Positions 18,421 to 30,094 of a DNA stretch of 64,000 nt are shown in pieces. The stretch comes from Miscanthus floridulus. Its lineage: Eukaryota > Streptophyta > Magnoliopsida > Poales > Poaceae. The translations under genes were made by a program, and so were the position numbers. How positions within the stretch are numbered: position 1 is the stretch's first letter; every line of letters starts with the position of its first letter. Where the stretch lies: contig NC_089591.1 of NCBI RefSeq assembly GCF_019320115.1, positions 57,660,078-57,724,077 on the forward strand, in the 5' to 3' direction. The notes under the pieces were generated by a model that did not search any database, was not told where the DNA came from, and was given only the letters and a program-made list of their open reading frames with translations.

Positions 18421-18879
18421 ATCTTTTTTAGTCGCCTTCAAATACTCTACCTCCTGATCCGCTCTACCCCTCGAGCGGCTCCGGTAAGTGTTAGATTCTT
18501 GGAGGAAGTGCTAGTTTCTAAGGAACAACACCGGTTCCTCTAGTAGCGACCAGGGTGCTCCTTGGTTCCGAGTGCTTGGGTGAGCACGTCTTTCGCCCTA
18601 TTAGAAGTGTGAGTCCCTTGCCTCACCTCCTCAGTTACCTGGGAGATCCTCTAGATGAGTTCGCTCATGGGTTGATTTGTGGAGCTAAAACTCCCATCCT
18701 CTGCGTGACATACATTCCTCCCCATACATTATATTACTGATCTTGGCTCCCAATCGGCGGTCTCAACCTGAACGCCTTCCTCAGCAAGGCGATTCATCTT
18801 TTCAAGTTCTGCTTCAAATTCTGTCATCTTTTTGGCGTAGCCATGAGAGCTGAGACGATGATGATTCATCGCTTGCTAG

Positions 18880-19545
18880 CGAGTTCTCCTTATTCTTCCT
18901 GCTCAGTTCTAAGTACTCATCGGATAACCTGTATTCCTTGAAATCCACAACTTAGCCCTCGAGACCCGTGTTCGAGTCCTAGGTGGCCCAAATTTTTTGT
19001 TTCAATTTTATAAATTATTAAATGACTTTGGGAAATTGCTCATCACTGTCGGTTGTAATTCTAAACCGACAGTGATGAGCAAATATCACTTGCCGGGTGA
19101 ATCCTGAAACCAGCAATGATGTGGGTGTAGCAGTAAGAGGTTAAGTAGGATAACTTTTCCATTTCTTTCGAATACCTCCGATTGGCTCAACGGTTAAGAC
19201 CCCGCAGCTTAGCCCCCGAGACCCTGTGTTCGAGTCCCAGGCGGCCCAAATTTTTTGTTTCAATTTTATAAATTATTAAATGACTTTGAGAAATTGTTCA
19301 TCATTGTCGGTTCTAATAATAAACCGAGTGATGAGGAACCATCATTGCCGGGCCATTCCTCAAACCGGCAGTGATGGGGCTGTACCAGTTAGGGGTTAAG
19401 TAGTATAACTTTTCCCTTCCTTTCTAATTCCTCCTGACTACCTCAACGGTTAAGACTCCCCTAACTAGCTCCCGAGACCCGTGTTCGAGTCCTAGGTGGC
19501 CCAAATTTTTTGTTTCAATTTTATAAATTATTAAATGAATTTTCT
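18880..19545 (+). repeat. tandem array of three ~256-bp units with tRNA-like pol III boxes
   Basis: GTGTTCGAGTCC, a good B box, occurs at 18968, 19226 and 19481. It is followed by GGCCCAAATTTTTTG, a run of at least six T that could end pol III transcripts. An A-box-like CTCAACGGTTAAGA lies 38-44 bp upstream in units 2 and 3 but is missing in unit 1. Between units lie pieces of the CACTA-1 subterminal motif (TCACTGTCGGTT and complement). The unit has no closing acceptor stem, so it is not a true tRNA gene; it resembles a tRNA-derived SINE head amplified within the element. Confidence 0.6.
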
Positions 19546-20183
19546 CTGTGCACCTTCTTTCTCCATGGCCTTCTTAGCATTCCTCTTCATCTCGGCCTGA
19601 TCTAGGAGACTAGAACAGTACACGCATCAAGTAAATGGAATCACTCAACAGTCAACACACAAGCCACAGGCATTCCCATTCACATCTTCAGGAGCACATA
19701 CATCAATGATCAATGAAGGTTGGAGGAGGAATGGAGCTACTACACCTTTGCTCAATGCCGACTATGGTCTGGGCTTCTTTGAGTATTGCGAGCAGGGACT
19801 ACAAACTGGTTGAGGACCAGTGGCGTCGAGGAGCTATGGATCCCTCACTACTAGTAGTAGCTCAGGAAGAGAATGGCCGCCCCAATGTCCTTCTATTGAA
19901 AGTCTAGACATATATATTTATATTTATATTTAGCTGGTGTTTAAATTCAGAGAGTAAAGTTTAGAAATGTTATGTTCGGTGTCTAATCGAGTGTTTGAAT
20001 AGTAATAAGGTTAGTCTAAATGGTAGTTTTAAATAACTTTCATTCTCATTAATTGTTATGATACGTCGGCATATTTGCTGAGTTGGTAGAGTATTAACAA
20101 GGAGGAGAGAGGAGATGAGAGTTTCATCAGGATCAAACATCTTTCATGGTTATATGCATAATGATTACATAGTTAACAATAAT

Positions 20184-23100
20184 CTAACTATCTTTAGGTG
20201 CATCAACAATGAGGGCCTCATTGTGATCAAGCCATACATAAGCAGGTTCGTCACCCTCTTGAAGGATAGGTAGGGGTACGTTCACCCCGAATGGAGGCAT
20301 TTCCTGATAGCCCATATAGTCTTCTTCGTCCATCACTCCATCGACACCGACAATCTTCCTTTTCCCTTCTAGGACTACTTTTAGCCTTTCTTTTATCTTG
20401 TTGTCCCTTGCATAGAAGACTTGCATAACATCTCATGCAAGGATGAAGGGGTCGCCTCTGTATGCGGTCTTAGTGAGATCAACTGGTAGTGAACTCCTTC
20501 ACTGTCAGTGTTAATTTCCTCGAGCCAGACCCACCTGGCAGTGAAAAAGAGCTGGCTTCAATGGACTATAGGCTAGCTCCCATATCTCCTCTAAGAAACC
20601 ATAGTATAGTCGCCAGCACGTTGTCGTTTTCATCGTGAGCATCAAAACAAACACCACAATTTTGGTATGTGCTCTTTCCATCTTGCTTTTTTGTGTAAAA
20701 TGTGAATCCATTGATCTCATACCCTTGGTACTTAAGATATGTACTCGAAGGTTCCTTCGCTAAGGACATCCAGTTGATTACCCAACTTTATTCCAAGAAA
20801 GCGACATCGCAACCAGTTGACAAATTCCTCCTATGTTTTTTATCCAGCCAAGCCTGTGACCTACTCGGATATAGAGTTTACAACAATTGCCTTGTGCTCA
20901 TCAATGTATAGCACCACACCCTCGGCTTGCTGGAGAACAGTGAACTATGCCTGTCTGAAAGAAACATGGTCATCTACTGTAACATATTTCTCCCTAATCG
21001 TTCATTTGCCACAGTAGTCTTCCCTCGTGACGAGATTCTAGAACTCCTACCCTTTTGATGTCCAGATAATATGTATAGAACTTAATGGCCTCCTCTATTG
21101 ACCATCCTTCAACCATGCCCCCTTCTGGCCTGAATCTATTCCTAACATACCTCCTAAAAACTTTCATCAATCTTTCAAAAGGGAACATCTGATGTAGGTA
21201 CATTGGGTCAATGGCTCTAATTTGGTCAACAAGATGAATGAGCAGATGCATTGAGATTTCAAAGTAAGTCGGCGGGAAATGCATCTCAAGCCTAACGAGA
21301 GTTTCAGCTATGTCCCGCTGCAGCTGATCTAGCGTGGACACATCAATGACCTTTTTTGAGATCACGTTGAATAACGAACAAAGCTTTATGATTGGGGCGC
21401 GGACCTTTGGGTGGAGGATACCAAGCAGGGCAATAGGGAGCAGCTGAGTCATAATGACATGACAAGTCATGGGCCTTCATAGGGCCATAGTTGAACTTGA
21501 GTTCTCTCATGTTCACTAGCCTCTTCGGGTTCACACAGTAGCCCATCGAGACTTTGAGTTCATTGAAGAAAGAAATAAACGTACGCTTTTCTTCCTTCTT
21601 CAATGTCCATGACGCAACTGGAAGTTCGAACTAGCCATTCTCTAGCTCCATGGGATGTAGCTCCTTCCTGATTCCCAAGTGTTGCATGTACAGCCGTGTG
21701 GCTAGTGAATCCTTTGATGTCCCTCGGGTGTCCATCAAGGTGTTAAGAGTGTTAGCGCACATGTTTTTAGTGATGTGCATGGGATCAAGACAGTGGCGTA
21801 CACTCAGAAATGACCAGTAAGGTAGTTTCTAGAAAACTGAATTTTTTCTTCCAAACGCTCCCATCAGGTGCTGCTACTGCATTGTCCCCCCTTCCCAAGG
21901 TACAACCTCTAGTTTGTTGAGTTCTTGAAGTATCGCAGGCCCATCTCGATATTTTAGAGCTAAGTATTTCTTAATAGTACCATTGAAATCTTTTCTATTC
22001 CTGTGATAAGGGTGATCCTTAGGTAGGAACCTACGGTGTCTCATATAAACTATCTTTGAGTTATTTGGTAGATTTACCGCATCAGTGTCGTCCAAGCACT
22101 TGACACATCAAGTATAGCCTTTCGTCTTCTCTCCGGACAACGAACCTCGTCCTGGCATGTCGGTGATTGTAGCGATAAGTACTCCCTTGATCGTGACATG
22201 TTCCTTTTTGTACTCGTCCCAAATATCCGGCACTACCTCTTTTCAAACATCTCCACTAGTTCATCAATTCACTAGGTTCTAGAAACACATCGATGTCATT
22301 CCCAAGTTGTCTTGGCCCTTGGATTAGTAGTGACATCTGGATGTATGACCACTTCATACAGACCTAAGGTGGAAGGTTGTATATACAGAGCATCACTGGC
22401 TAGGTGCTATGATTGCTTCTAACCTGGTCGAAAGGATTCATCCCATCTGTGCTCAAAGCAAACGAAAGGTGCCTTACCTCTCCACCGATGTCCTTATAGA
22501 ACATAGTATTGATAGTCCTCCAGTCATGTCCATCGATGGGGTACCTCATCATTGTATCTTTCTTACGCTCTTCACCATGCCAGCGCAACAGCTTGGCTGA
22601 CTTTGCACATGCAAACAACCTATGCACCCGGGGTGCTATAGGGAAATACCAAACAACCTTTATGGGACCTCCTCTGGTCTTGGTACCCTCATCTATTATA
22701 CCATGGAGCTTCACACTTGGGGCACTTGTCCAAGTCTTTGTATTTTTCTCCATGGTACAATATGCAATAATTAGAACACGCATGGATTTTTTCAACCTCG
22801 AGGCCGATGGGGCAGATCATTTGCTTGGCCAAGTATGTCTTTTCTGGCAACTCATTTTTTGGGAGCATTTTCCTTATTATACCTAACAACTGATCGAAGC
22901 CTTTATCGCTCAATCCGTTTGTCGATTTGAACTCTAACAACATGATGTTGGCATCCAGTTTGCTCATTGGACAATTTCTATATAATGGTGTTTTGCCATC
23001 TTGTCTTATTTTCTCTAGCTTTCTTAGCTATCTTTCACTAAGACATCCGGTCTCTATATTACGTAGCAGCTGAGAAATGCCATCGTTATCCTCGGTTTTG

Positions 23101-23468
23101 TCAGCTAGTGTGTTCCTAAACACATTATTAACTGTGGCCATAGGTTTCGTATTGACACCGGGTTCCTCGTCAGCATCATGAATGGCTACGTCAGACATGT
23201 CCACATCATCATCATTTTCCTGCAGAACATTCACACCAACCTCACCATGCATGGTCCATATCGTATAGTTTGGCATGAACCCCTTGTTAATCAAGTGCGA
23301 TCGTATAGACTCAATTTGATGAAAGTTCCTATGATTCTTGCAATCTTTGCATGGGCAGAAGACAGGGTTCCTATTCCCAGCATGAGCTTTGGCATCGGTG
23401 ATAAACTGGTTGATGCCATGCATGTACCGCTTGTCCGTTCGGGATAGATGCATCCACTCTCGATCCAT
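20184..23468 (-). pseudogene. CACTA-1 TNP2-type transposase, degenerate
   Basis: Order on the minus strand: transposase-associated domain (23028-23468, start MDREWMHLSRTDKRYMHG, with a CPCKDCKN cysteine motif), transposase family tnp2 blocks (22400-22967, including STDGMNPF; 21874-22095), DUF4218-like region (20994-21603, LLIHLVDQIRAIDPMYLHQM) and DUF4216-like C-terminus (20184-20769, YEINGFTFYT). The family catalyses CACTA excision and insertion by a DDE mechanism. The parts lie in different frames with several stops, so no active protein can be made. Confidence 0.85.
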
Positions 23469-24104
23469 CTCTGCACAAAAAATACTGAGACAGTAATTAC
23501 AAAGAATTAATAAGAAATCGAGCTTCATGAACAACAATTGTAGCTCGAAAGTACCATTTTTGGAAAATATTATTGTACACTAATTATTGGAAAATTAAAA
23601 TTGGTAGCCCCGGCTCTGTAAATTGAAAATCGTAGTAAAAAACAATTATTGTGCAATAATGAAGAACATCTATTCTACTCTACTTCTAAGATCTAATTAT
23701 AGCATCACATACTAACAATGATGATCTTGACCACCATGGAATAATTAGCTAGGAATTTAAATGTGTTCATAGACACCAACCGTTTGGATGATGGATTCAC
23801 CATAATTTGAGCCTTACACAAATGTTCAATTGGAAAAGTGCTCTCTAGAATTGAGAAAAAACTAGAATGAGAATCAAACAATGTAGCCTTCAAAACGAAG
23901 CTAATTAAGCAACAAAATCAAAGGAGTGGATGTTTGTTACTAACCTTAAAGCAAAAAGATCAAGCCATTCTTCAAACTCCAAGCACTAGCTTCATAGTGA
24001 AGAGCAGCCGCAACAATGAAGGGAATGGTCCAAACGCGAATCTCTGTTCTCGGGATGGAAGAGAGGAGGAAGGAGAGGAACGACTGCAGCCTTTTGTGTT
24101 GTAG

Positions 24105-24362
24105 GCTTGTCACCGTCGGTTCTTGGCTAGAACCGACAGTGATAGAGCCCAATCACTGTCGGTCCTTGGCTTAAACCGGCAGTGATGAGTAGCCGACAAA
24201 ACACTGCCGGTTCAAGCCACAAACCTGACAGTGATGTGGTCCTTCACTGTCGGTTTTAGCCCAAGCCCCAATCATTTTTTTTATTTTCAAGCTCATAACT
24301 GGCAGTGAAGGTACATTATCCGCCGTTCTCACAAATCCAGGCAGTAATGATGCCGACAGTGA
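24105..24362. repeat. CACTA-1 right subterminal repeat array
   Basis: Several TCACTGTCGGTT and AACCGGCAGTGATG copies in both directions mirror the array at 15460-15860 and mark the 5' end of the transposase transcription unit. Confidence 0.78.
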
Positions 24363-24385
24363 TGTGCAAATCTGACTGTAGCTGG

Positions 24386-25141
24386 TTGGTAGGCCTGTGC
24401 GGACTATCCGAGCCTGGCTGGTGTTCTACGTACCGAGCCTGACGCTGGTGTTGTGCAGCGTGCGTTGGTAGCTAGGCTGTGCGGACTAGAGAGCAGACGT
24501 ACATACAGACTCCAATCGCCATCTGTTGCCAGGACCAAGCGGCGGCGGGCACTGAAGAAGGGTGGCGTGCTGAAGAGAAGCGATTCCGAAGAGCTGAGCT
24601 GTTCTGTTGTCGGTCCGGCAATACGGAGGTTGGGTGAGGTGACATAACAGTTCAGCTAGTTCGGGTATTAGGCTGCAGTGCCCGTTTTTACCCAAAATAG
24701 TAGAAGCCTATGTACTATATATGTGAATTGATTGATACTGCATTATCTAATATTAATTATTTTTGATGTCATTGGGACACATTTATCTTTGTTTTAGGGC
24801 TCGGGTTTTTTTGTTCTAAAATACTACTAAGAGCTATTGTTTATATTGCCTTGACTTGCATCTATAGTTCTATCTCTTCTAAATATTTGTACGGTTTTGT
24901 TTATTTCGGGTAGTTAGGGAATACTTGAATCAAGACCTGAAATTTCAGTTACCGAAATATCGGGTACTATTGTGTCAACACAAATTTCAAGTATTAATTT
25001 TGAAAACCCAAATCATATCTTATTATTATTAATTAGAAGTTCCAACAGAGGCACCATATCACTAGACATGCACGCTAGGAAAAACATAAATTCTAGAAAA
25101 TCTCATGATAATCACATCTGGCCTTTAATTTGATAGAAAAT
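24386..25141 (+). repeat. repeats F and G, copy 2
   Basis: F (24386-24645) is followed directly by G (24646-25141). The same order recurs at 25142-28681 once the nested insertions are removed, so F-G forms a tandem of at least two units of about 750 bp. G ends TTTGATAGAAAATTAC, then F restarts with GGGCCTGTCTCATCGG. Confidence 0.78.
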
Positions 25142-25330
25142 TACGAGGGCCTGTCTCATCGGTTGCAACGGTGCTGCAGTGCGGCTGCAACCTGGCTGCA
25201 TATATATACTCCGTACGAAGAAAACCTGTGTTGTGCAGCGTGGGTTGGTCGGCTGTGCGGACTACCGAGCCTGGCTGGTGTTGTGCAGCGTGCGTTGGTC
25301 GGCTGTGCGGACTAGAGAGCAGACGTACAT

Positions 25331-28151
25331 AGGGTGTGATTGGTGGCTTTGGGGATGGCCGGTCTAGGACGGCTGAGATGCACTACGGGATACAGTAGCT
25401 TTTGCCGAGTGCCAGCCTAAAAAACACTCGACAAAGGCTTTACCGAGTATAACACTCGGCATAGAACACACGACATCTACAGTGTCGGCAAACAGCTATT
25501 TGCCGAGTGTTTTTTATCACGCACTCGGCAAATGGTTTGCCGAGTGTCAATAAACACTCGACAAAAATAAACTCTCAGGCAAAAAAAAAGTTAACGGGAT
25601 GGCACGGTGACGTCGCTTTTGCCGAGTGCACAACAGAAAAACACTCGGCAAAGTTTCTCAATTTTGCCGAGTGTCAATTTTGCCAAGATTGGGGCGACAC
25701 GCCGCTGTCGCCGCACGCGCGAGAAACTGAGAGTCGCGAGAGGCGAGACGGAGGGGCAGGAGTTGGGGCTGGCATTGCCGCACACCTCACTTGAGAACAA
25801 CAAAAAAAATCTCGCCCCAAAAATCACCGCGCACAACAGAAAACTCGCTCATCCCTACACCACAGCACACCCATGCGAAGATTAGAACCAAAACCCCATC
25901 AATATCTAAACCTATGACCTCCTCGAGCTAGAAGATAACACCAATCGAGCTAATCGATAACACATCCAGAAAGAGGATCCGATACATGGAGCAACAGATG
26001 AGCAACGCAGGTACAAAGATGAAGAACAGAGCGACCACGCACCAGAGGATGTTCGCGTGGCTGCTCGGAGACCTCCGATAGTGTCTACAAGGAGGACAAC
26101 CCCGCGGCGGATGCTGAGAGGCAGGGGCGCATGGGTGGCCGGGCCGCCGTGCGGCGGCGGGAGGGGCGTCGCGCCGGGGGCGGCGGCACGGGAAGGCGGG
26201 GGCTTGGCGGCAGGGGGCGACCGGTCGACGGCCGACTGGCGGCGGAGGGTGGCGGCCCGGCTGTGAGGGGGTGGCATCCCAGAGGCGCGGGGTGGCAGTC
26301 CGGCGGCACGGAGGCGGTTCGGCGGCGCAGCAAGGTGTGCGTGTGTGGGTGGGTGAGTGTGTGAGTGTGTGTGAGTAAGTGTGCGGCCGGATAGGGTAAA
26401 AACCAAAGGACTTTGCCGAGTGCCCGCGATTTGGTACTCGGCAAAGTAAAGGTATGCCGAGTGCAAGATTTCAGGCACTCGACATTGTTTTTTTTCGATT
26501 TCCAACCGATACGGTACTGGTAAGTGGGGCCGACTTGGGAATTTTGCCGAGTGTCCACTATATGGCACTCGGCAACTATATTGTTTGCCAAGTGTCGTAC
26601 AGTTAACACTCGGCAAAATAAATTGATATTTCATGCCCACCTATCCTCCTTCATAACGTGTTTTACTAAATTTGTTATGATGTAATTTGAAAATACCTTG
26701 TCAAATTCACTCAACAATGCATATTTGTATTTTCTATGAATATTATTCCATTATTCCATGCAGTTATAGCTCAAATTTAATTTATATCAATTAAAATTCT
26801 ATGTTTGCAGTTAATAAATTAAAATTATCAAACGGATCTAAAAAATTACCAAAATTTGACGTGAACCAATCTATGTTGTCTATTGCCTATACAAAAAGTT
26901 TTGAAGTCAAACCTCAATTCGACCATCACTTTGACTCCAAATCTTACCGGGTCCTTGTCAATGCTACGATTCTTCGTCGGAGATGCTTCGGTTTGTAAGC
27001 GTCGTACGTGACAAATTATGCGAAACCTTCTCAATTTTTTACCACAGCCTCCACGTATGATATCATGAGATTTTGACAAATCTCGTGATTTTCAGACTTC
27101 GTTTGCTTTTTTTAGAATTTAAAAACCATTCAGCCACACATTCATGGTCGTGTTTCCTGAACAAAATGTTCGAAATTTCTTTTCATTTCAGCGTAAGGCC
27201 TCAAAATGGACTCAATAACATGAATATTATTTTTCCTCTTATTTTATTCCATTATTTGAATCACTTGCTGTTCAAATTTGACTTATACCAACAAATTCCT
27301 CTAAATGCAATAAATTAATTAAATATACCAAACAGATAGAGAAATATACCTAAATTTTAACATGTAGTACCACATGTTGTATGTGGAGAGTAGAAAAAGT
27401 TTATAGGGCAGGAGAGGATAAAAATATTATTTTGCCGAGTGCCAATAAAAAACACTCGGCAACAACATTATTTTGCCGAGTGTCAATAAAAAACTACTCG
27501 GTAAACCTTGCCTTTGCCGAGTGTCTCTAACGGACACTCGACAATGTTCTAACGACAGGGCGGCGCACCCAACGGCCATCACACAGCCGCCGCACGCCCA
27601 GCGCACGTGCCTGTACTTTGCCAAGTGTCTGTGTTTGCCGAGTGTTTCATTGTAGTTTGCCGAGTATTTTTTATTAGGCATTCCGCAAAGTTAGGTTTTG
27701 CCGAGTGCTATCTGTTTGCCGAGTGTTGAATTCAAAACACTCGGTAAATAGGATATTTGTCGAGTGCCCAATGGAATGCACACGGCAAACACTCGGGCAC
27801 TCGGCAATTATATTGTTTCCGGTAGGGATGCATGCTTAAACCGTGCACGTGTTTGGTTGTTTTTATTGTTGGTCCAATACGAGATGAGATTTTGTTTGGT
27901 TGCATGCATGGATGAGAGTTTTGAGTATATGACACATGGGCCCCTGTACCATGGGTGCATCAGCGCCATCCTACATCGCGAGAGAAGTGGAAATTGAGAA
28001 GATGGAGCCGTGTAGGGATGTTGAATGGATGAGGAATGAAGCAGGAGCAGGCAAACCGTAGCGAGGCGGAGAACAAACACTGACAGAGGAATGAAGTGAA
28101 ACAGGCTAAACGTGCAAGGATGGCTTGGTTCGATCGGGCAACCAATCATCC
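25331..28151. mobile_element. small TIR element (about 371 bp) carrying CACTA-2
   Basis: The left end AGGGTGTGATTGGTGGC and the right end (inverted) GGATGATTGGTTGCC share a terminal core. Repeat F is cut with the duplicated triplet CAT on each side (25328-25330 and 28152-28154). Removing CACTA-2 leaves 371 bp with no coding capacity. A 3-bp duplication and G-rich TIR suggest a PIF/Harbinger-type MITE, although CAT is not the usual TTA/TAA target. Confidence 0.6.
25381..27827. mobile_element. CACTA-2, non-autonomous CACTA element, 2447 bp
   Basis: It starts CACTACGGGA and ends TCCGGTAGGG (TAGTG with one change), flanked on both sides by ATG (25378-25380 and 27828-27830). Subterminal TTTGCCGAGTG / CACTCGGCAAA motifs are dense at 25400-25690, 26410-26620 and 27430-27810. 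A GC-rich section at 26050-26340 and an AT-rich core at 26640-27400 fill the middle. No transposase domain was found; long frames such as the minus-strand one at 25912-26640 run across the repeats and are not credible genes. Confidence 0.88.
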
Positions 28152-29070
28152 CATACAGACTCCAATCACCATCTGTCAGGACCAAGCGGCGGCGGGCACT
28201 ATTGTGTCATCAACACAATAGTTCAGCTAATTCGGGTATTAGGTCGTAGTACCTGTTTTACCCAAAATAGTAGAAGCCTATGTACTATATATATGTGAAT
28301 TGATTGATACTGCATTTTCTTATATTAATTAGTTGTGACGTCATTGGGACCCATTTATCTATGTTTTAGGGCTCGTGTTTTTTTGTTCTAAAATTCAACT
28401 AAGAGCTATTTATTACATTGCTTTGACTTGTATTTGTAGTTCTATCTCATCTAAATATTTTTACGGTTTTGTTGATTATGGGTAGTTTGGGAATACTCGA
28501 ATCAAGACCTGAAATTTCAGTTACCGAAATATCGGGTACTATTGTGTCAACACAAATTTCAAGTATCAAATTTGAAAACCCAAATCATATCTTGCTATTA
28601 TTAATTGGATGCCCCAACGGAGGCATCACATCACCATAAGCTAAACTCTAAAAACTATCACAATAATCAGAAACATCTAGCCACTAGGTACAGAAATGGG
28701 CTTTACTTCTGGTTGGGAAGCCCCTTCAGTCCCGGTTTCCCAACTGGGAGCACGAATCCTGGACTAAAGGGCCTCTCCTTTAGTCCCAGTTTCTCGCCCG
28801 GGACTAAAGAGGCCTCCCGGCCTGGCCACGTGGGGTGGCCCTTTAGTCCCGGTTGGTATTACCAACCGGGACTAAAGGTTTCTTTTTTTTGTTTCTATTT
28901 TCAATTGATGATTCGTTTTGGTTTTCGAATAGGTTTTCGAATACGCATTCTACGCTTCTAGTAATATACGTATTCTACACGTTTATAATGTTCGAACATT
29001 TTGTACAAACTAAAGTATGAAACTAACGTATATATTACATGCATATACATATATTGTACGTTATTTTATG

Positions 29071-29102
<32 letters not shown>

Positions 29103-29585
29103 TACAAATAAAGCTTGCATTGTATATTCTATCATATCCTTGGGATAACAAATTCACTCCATCTGGTTCGGCTTCCATGTTTTGTTGACATCATTGTAGA
29201 ACTCGCCGGCAGGGTTGAGGACCTAGTCATTAAGAAATCCTGCTATGGTCTCTTGAATTGCTTTCAGTTGGTCACGTCGTATGACTTTTTCCTTCAACCA
29301 TAGAGTCTTCAATAAAAGTTAAAGAAAAAGTATTAATATATATATATATATGTGTGTGTGTTGGTCACATGATTACTTATATATATGAGCAACAAAAGAA
29401 ATTGTGAATATATGAATATATTTATATAACGTACTTTGAGGATCTCTTCGGGAGTTCTTTTTGCATACGCCATGATGAACTCGCAAACATAGTATCCGCA
29501 ATAGTTGTTCCCCTGTTCTTGCCTCAGAACCCACTTTTACGAGAAAAAAGATCCGGTGAATTGAAAGCATGCATGGTGTTAATTG

Positions 29586-29587
<2 letters not shown>

Positions 29588-29655
<68 letters not shown>
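29588..29655. repeat. (TA)n microsatellite
   Basis: About 68 bp of pure alternating TA in an intron of the CACTA-3 second gene. Confidence 0.95.
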
Positions 29656-29658
<3 letters not shown>

Positions 29659-29992
29659 GCTAGTACTTACTTTGTGTGCGATTACATCCAGTGGCGCTTT
29701 GAAATGTTTCATGTGGTGTTCCTCAATAAAACTTTTCAAACACTGTGCCCAATAAAATAAAAAATTAATTTAGCCTTTAATAATTATTGCAGTTAAGAGA
29801 TCGGGGTATATATAGTTGCTAGAGAGACCAAATTACCCTTGGATAATATCTATCATATCTTGGTACTCTGTTTGCTCTTTTCTTAACGAGTCTAAGATGC
29901 TCAACCGACTATTGGCCATATCGATGACCATCAGTATCCAGTGATTGCTGCATATGTTTTTATACACAAATATGATCGACATTAACTAGAGT

Positions 29993-30094
<102 letters not shown>

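Larger units (their letters stand above)
15443..24384 (-). mobile_element. CACTA-1, degenerate autonomous CACTA element
   Basis: The left end begins CACTATGTCAGAATTGCAC and the right end, read inverted, gives CTACAGTCAGATTTGCAC, so the TIRs match with one indel. The right terminus is slightly damaged (TAGCTG for TAGTG) and no 3-bp duplication could be confirmed. Subterminal arrays of AACCGGCAGTGA / TCACTGTCGGTT lie at 15460-15860 and 24105-24362. Inside, on the minus strand, are remnants of a TNP2-type transposase (20184-23468) and of a second gene with an Ulp1-like domain (16269-18420). Both have many stops and frameshifts. Confidence 0.85.
25142..28681 (+). repeat. repeats F and G, copy 3, interrupted
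   Basis: F runs 25142-25330, is broken by a TIR element (25331-28151), and resumes at 28152 with CATACAGACTCCAATCACC. G follows to 28681, where CACTA-3 is inserted, and its last bases continue at 40849 (AGCCTTTAATTTGATAG). The continuity across both insertions is exact. Confidence 0.8.

Noticed and set aside
18940..19545. True tRNA genes
   Set aside because: B box and T-run are present but no acceptor stem pairs with the 3' end and one unit lacks the A box.
25912..26640. Long minus-strand frame of 242 codons in CACTA-2
   Set aside because: It runs across subterminal repeats and a GC-rich block, has no domain, and competes with equally long frames on both strands.
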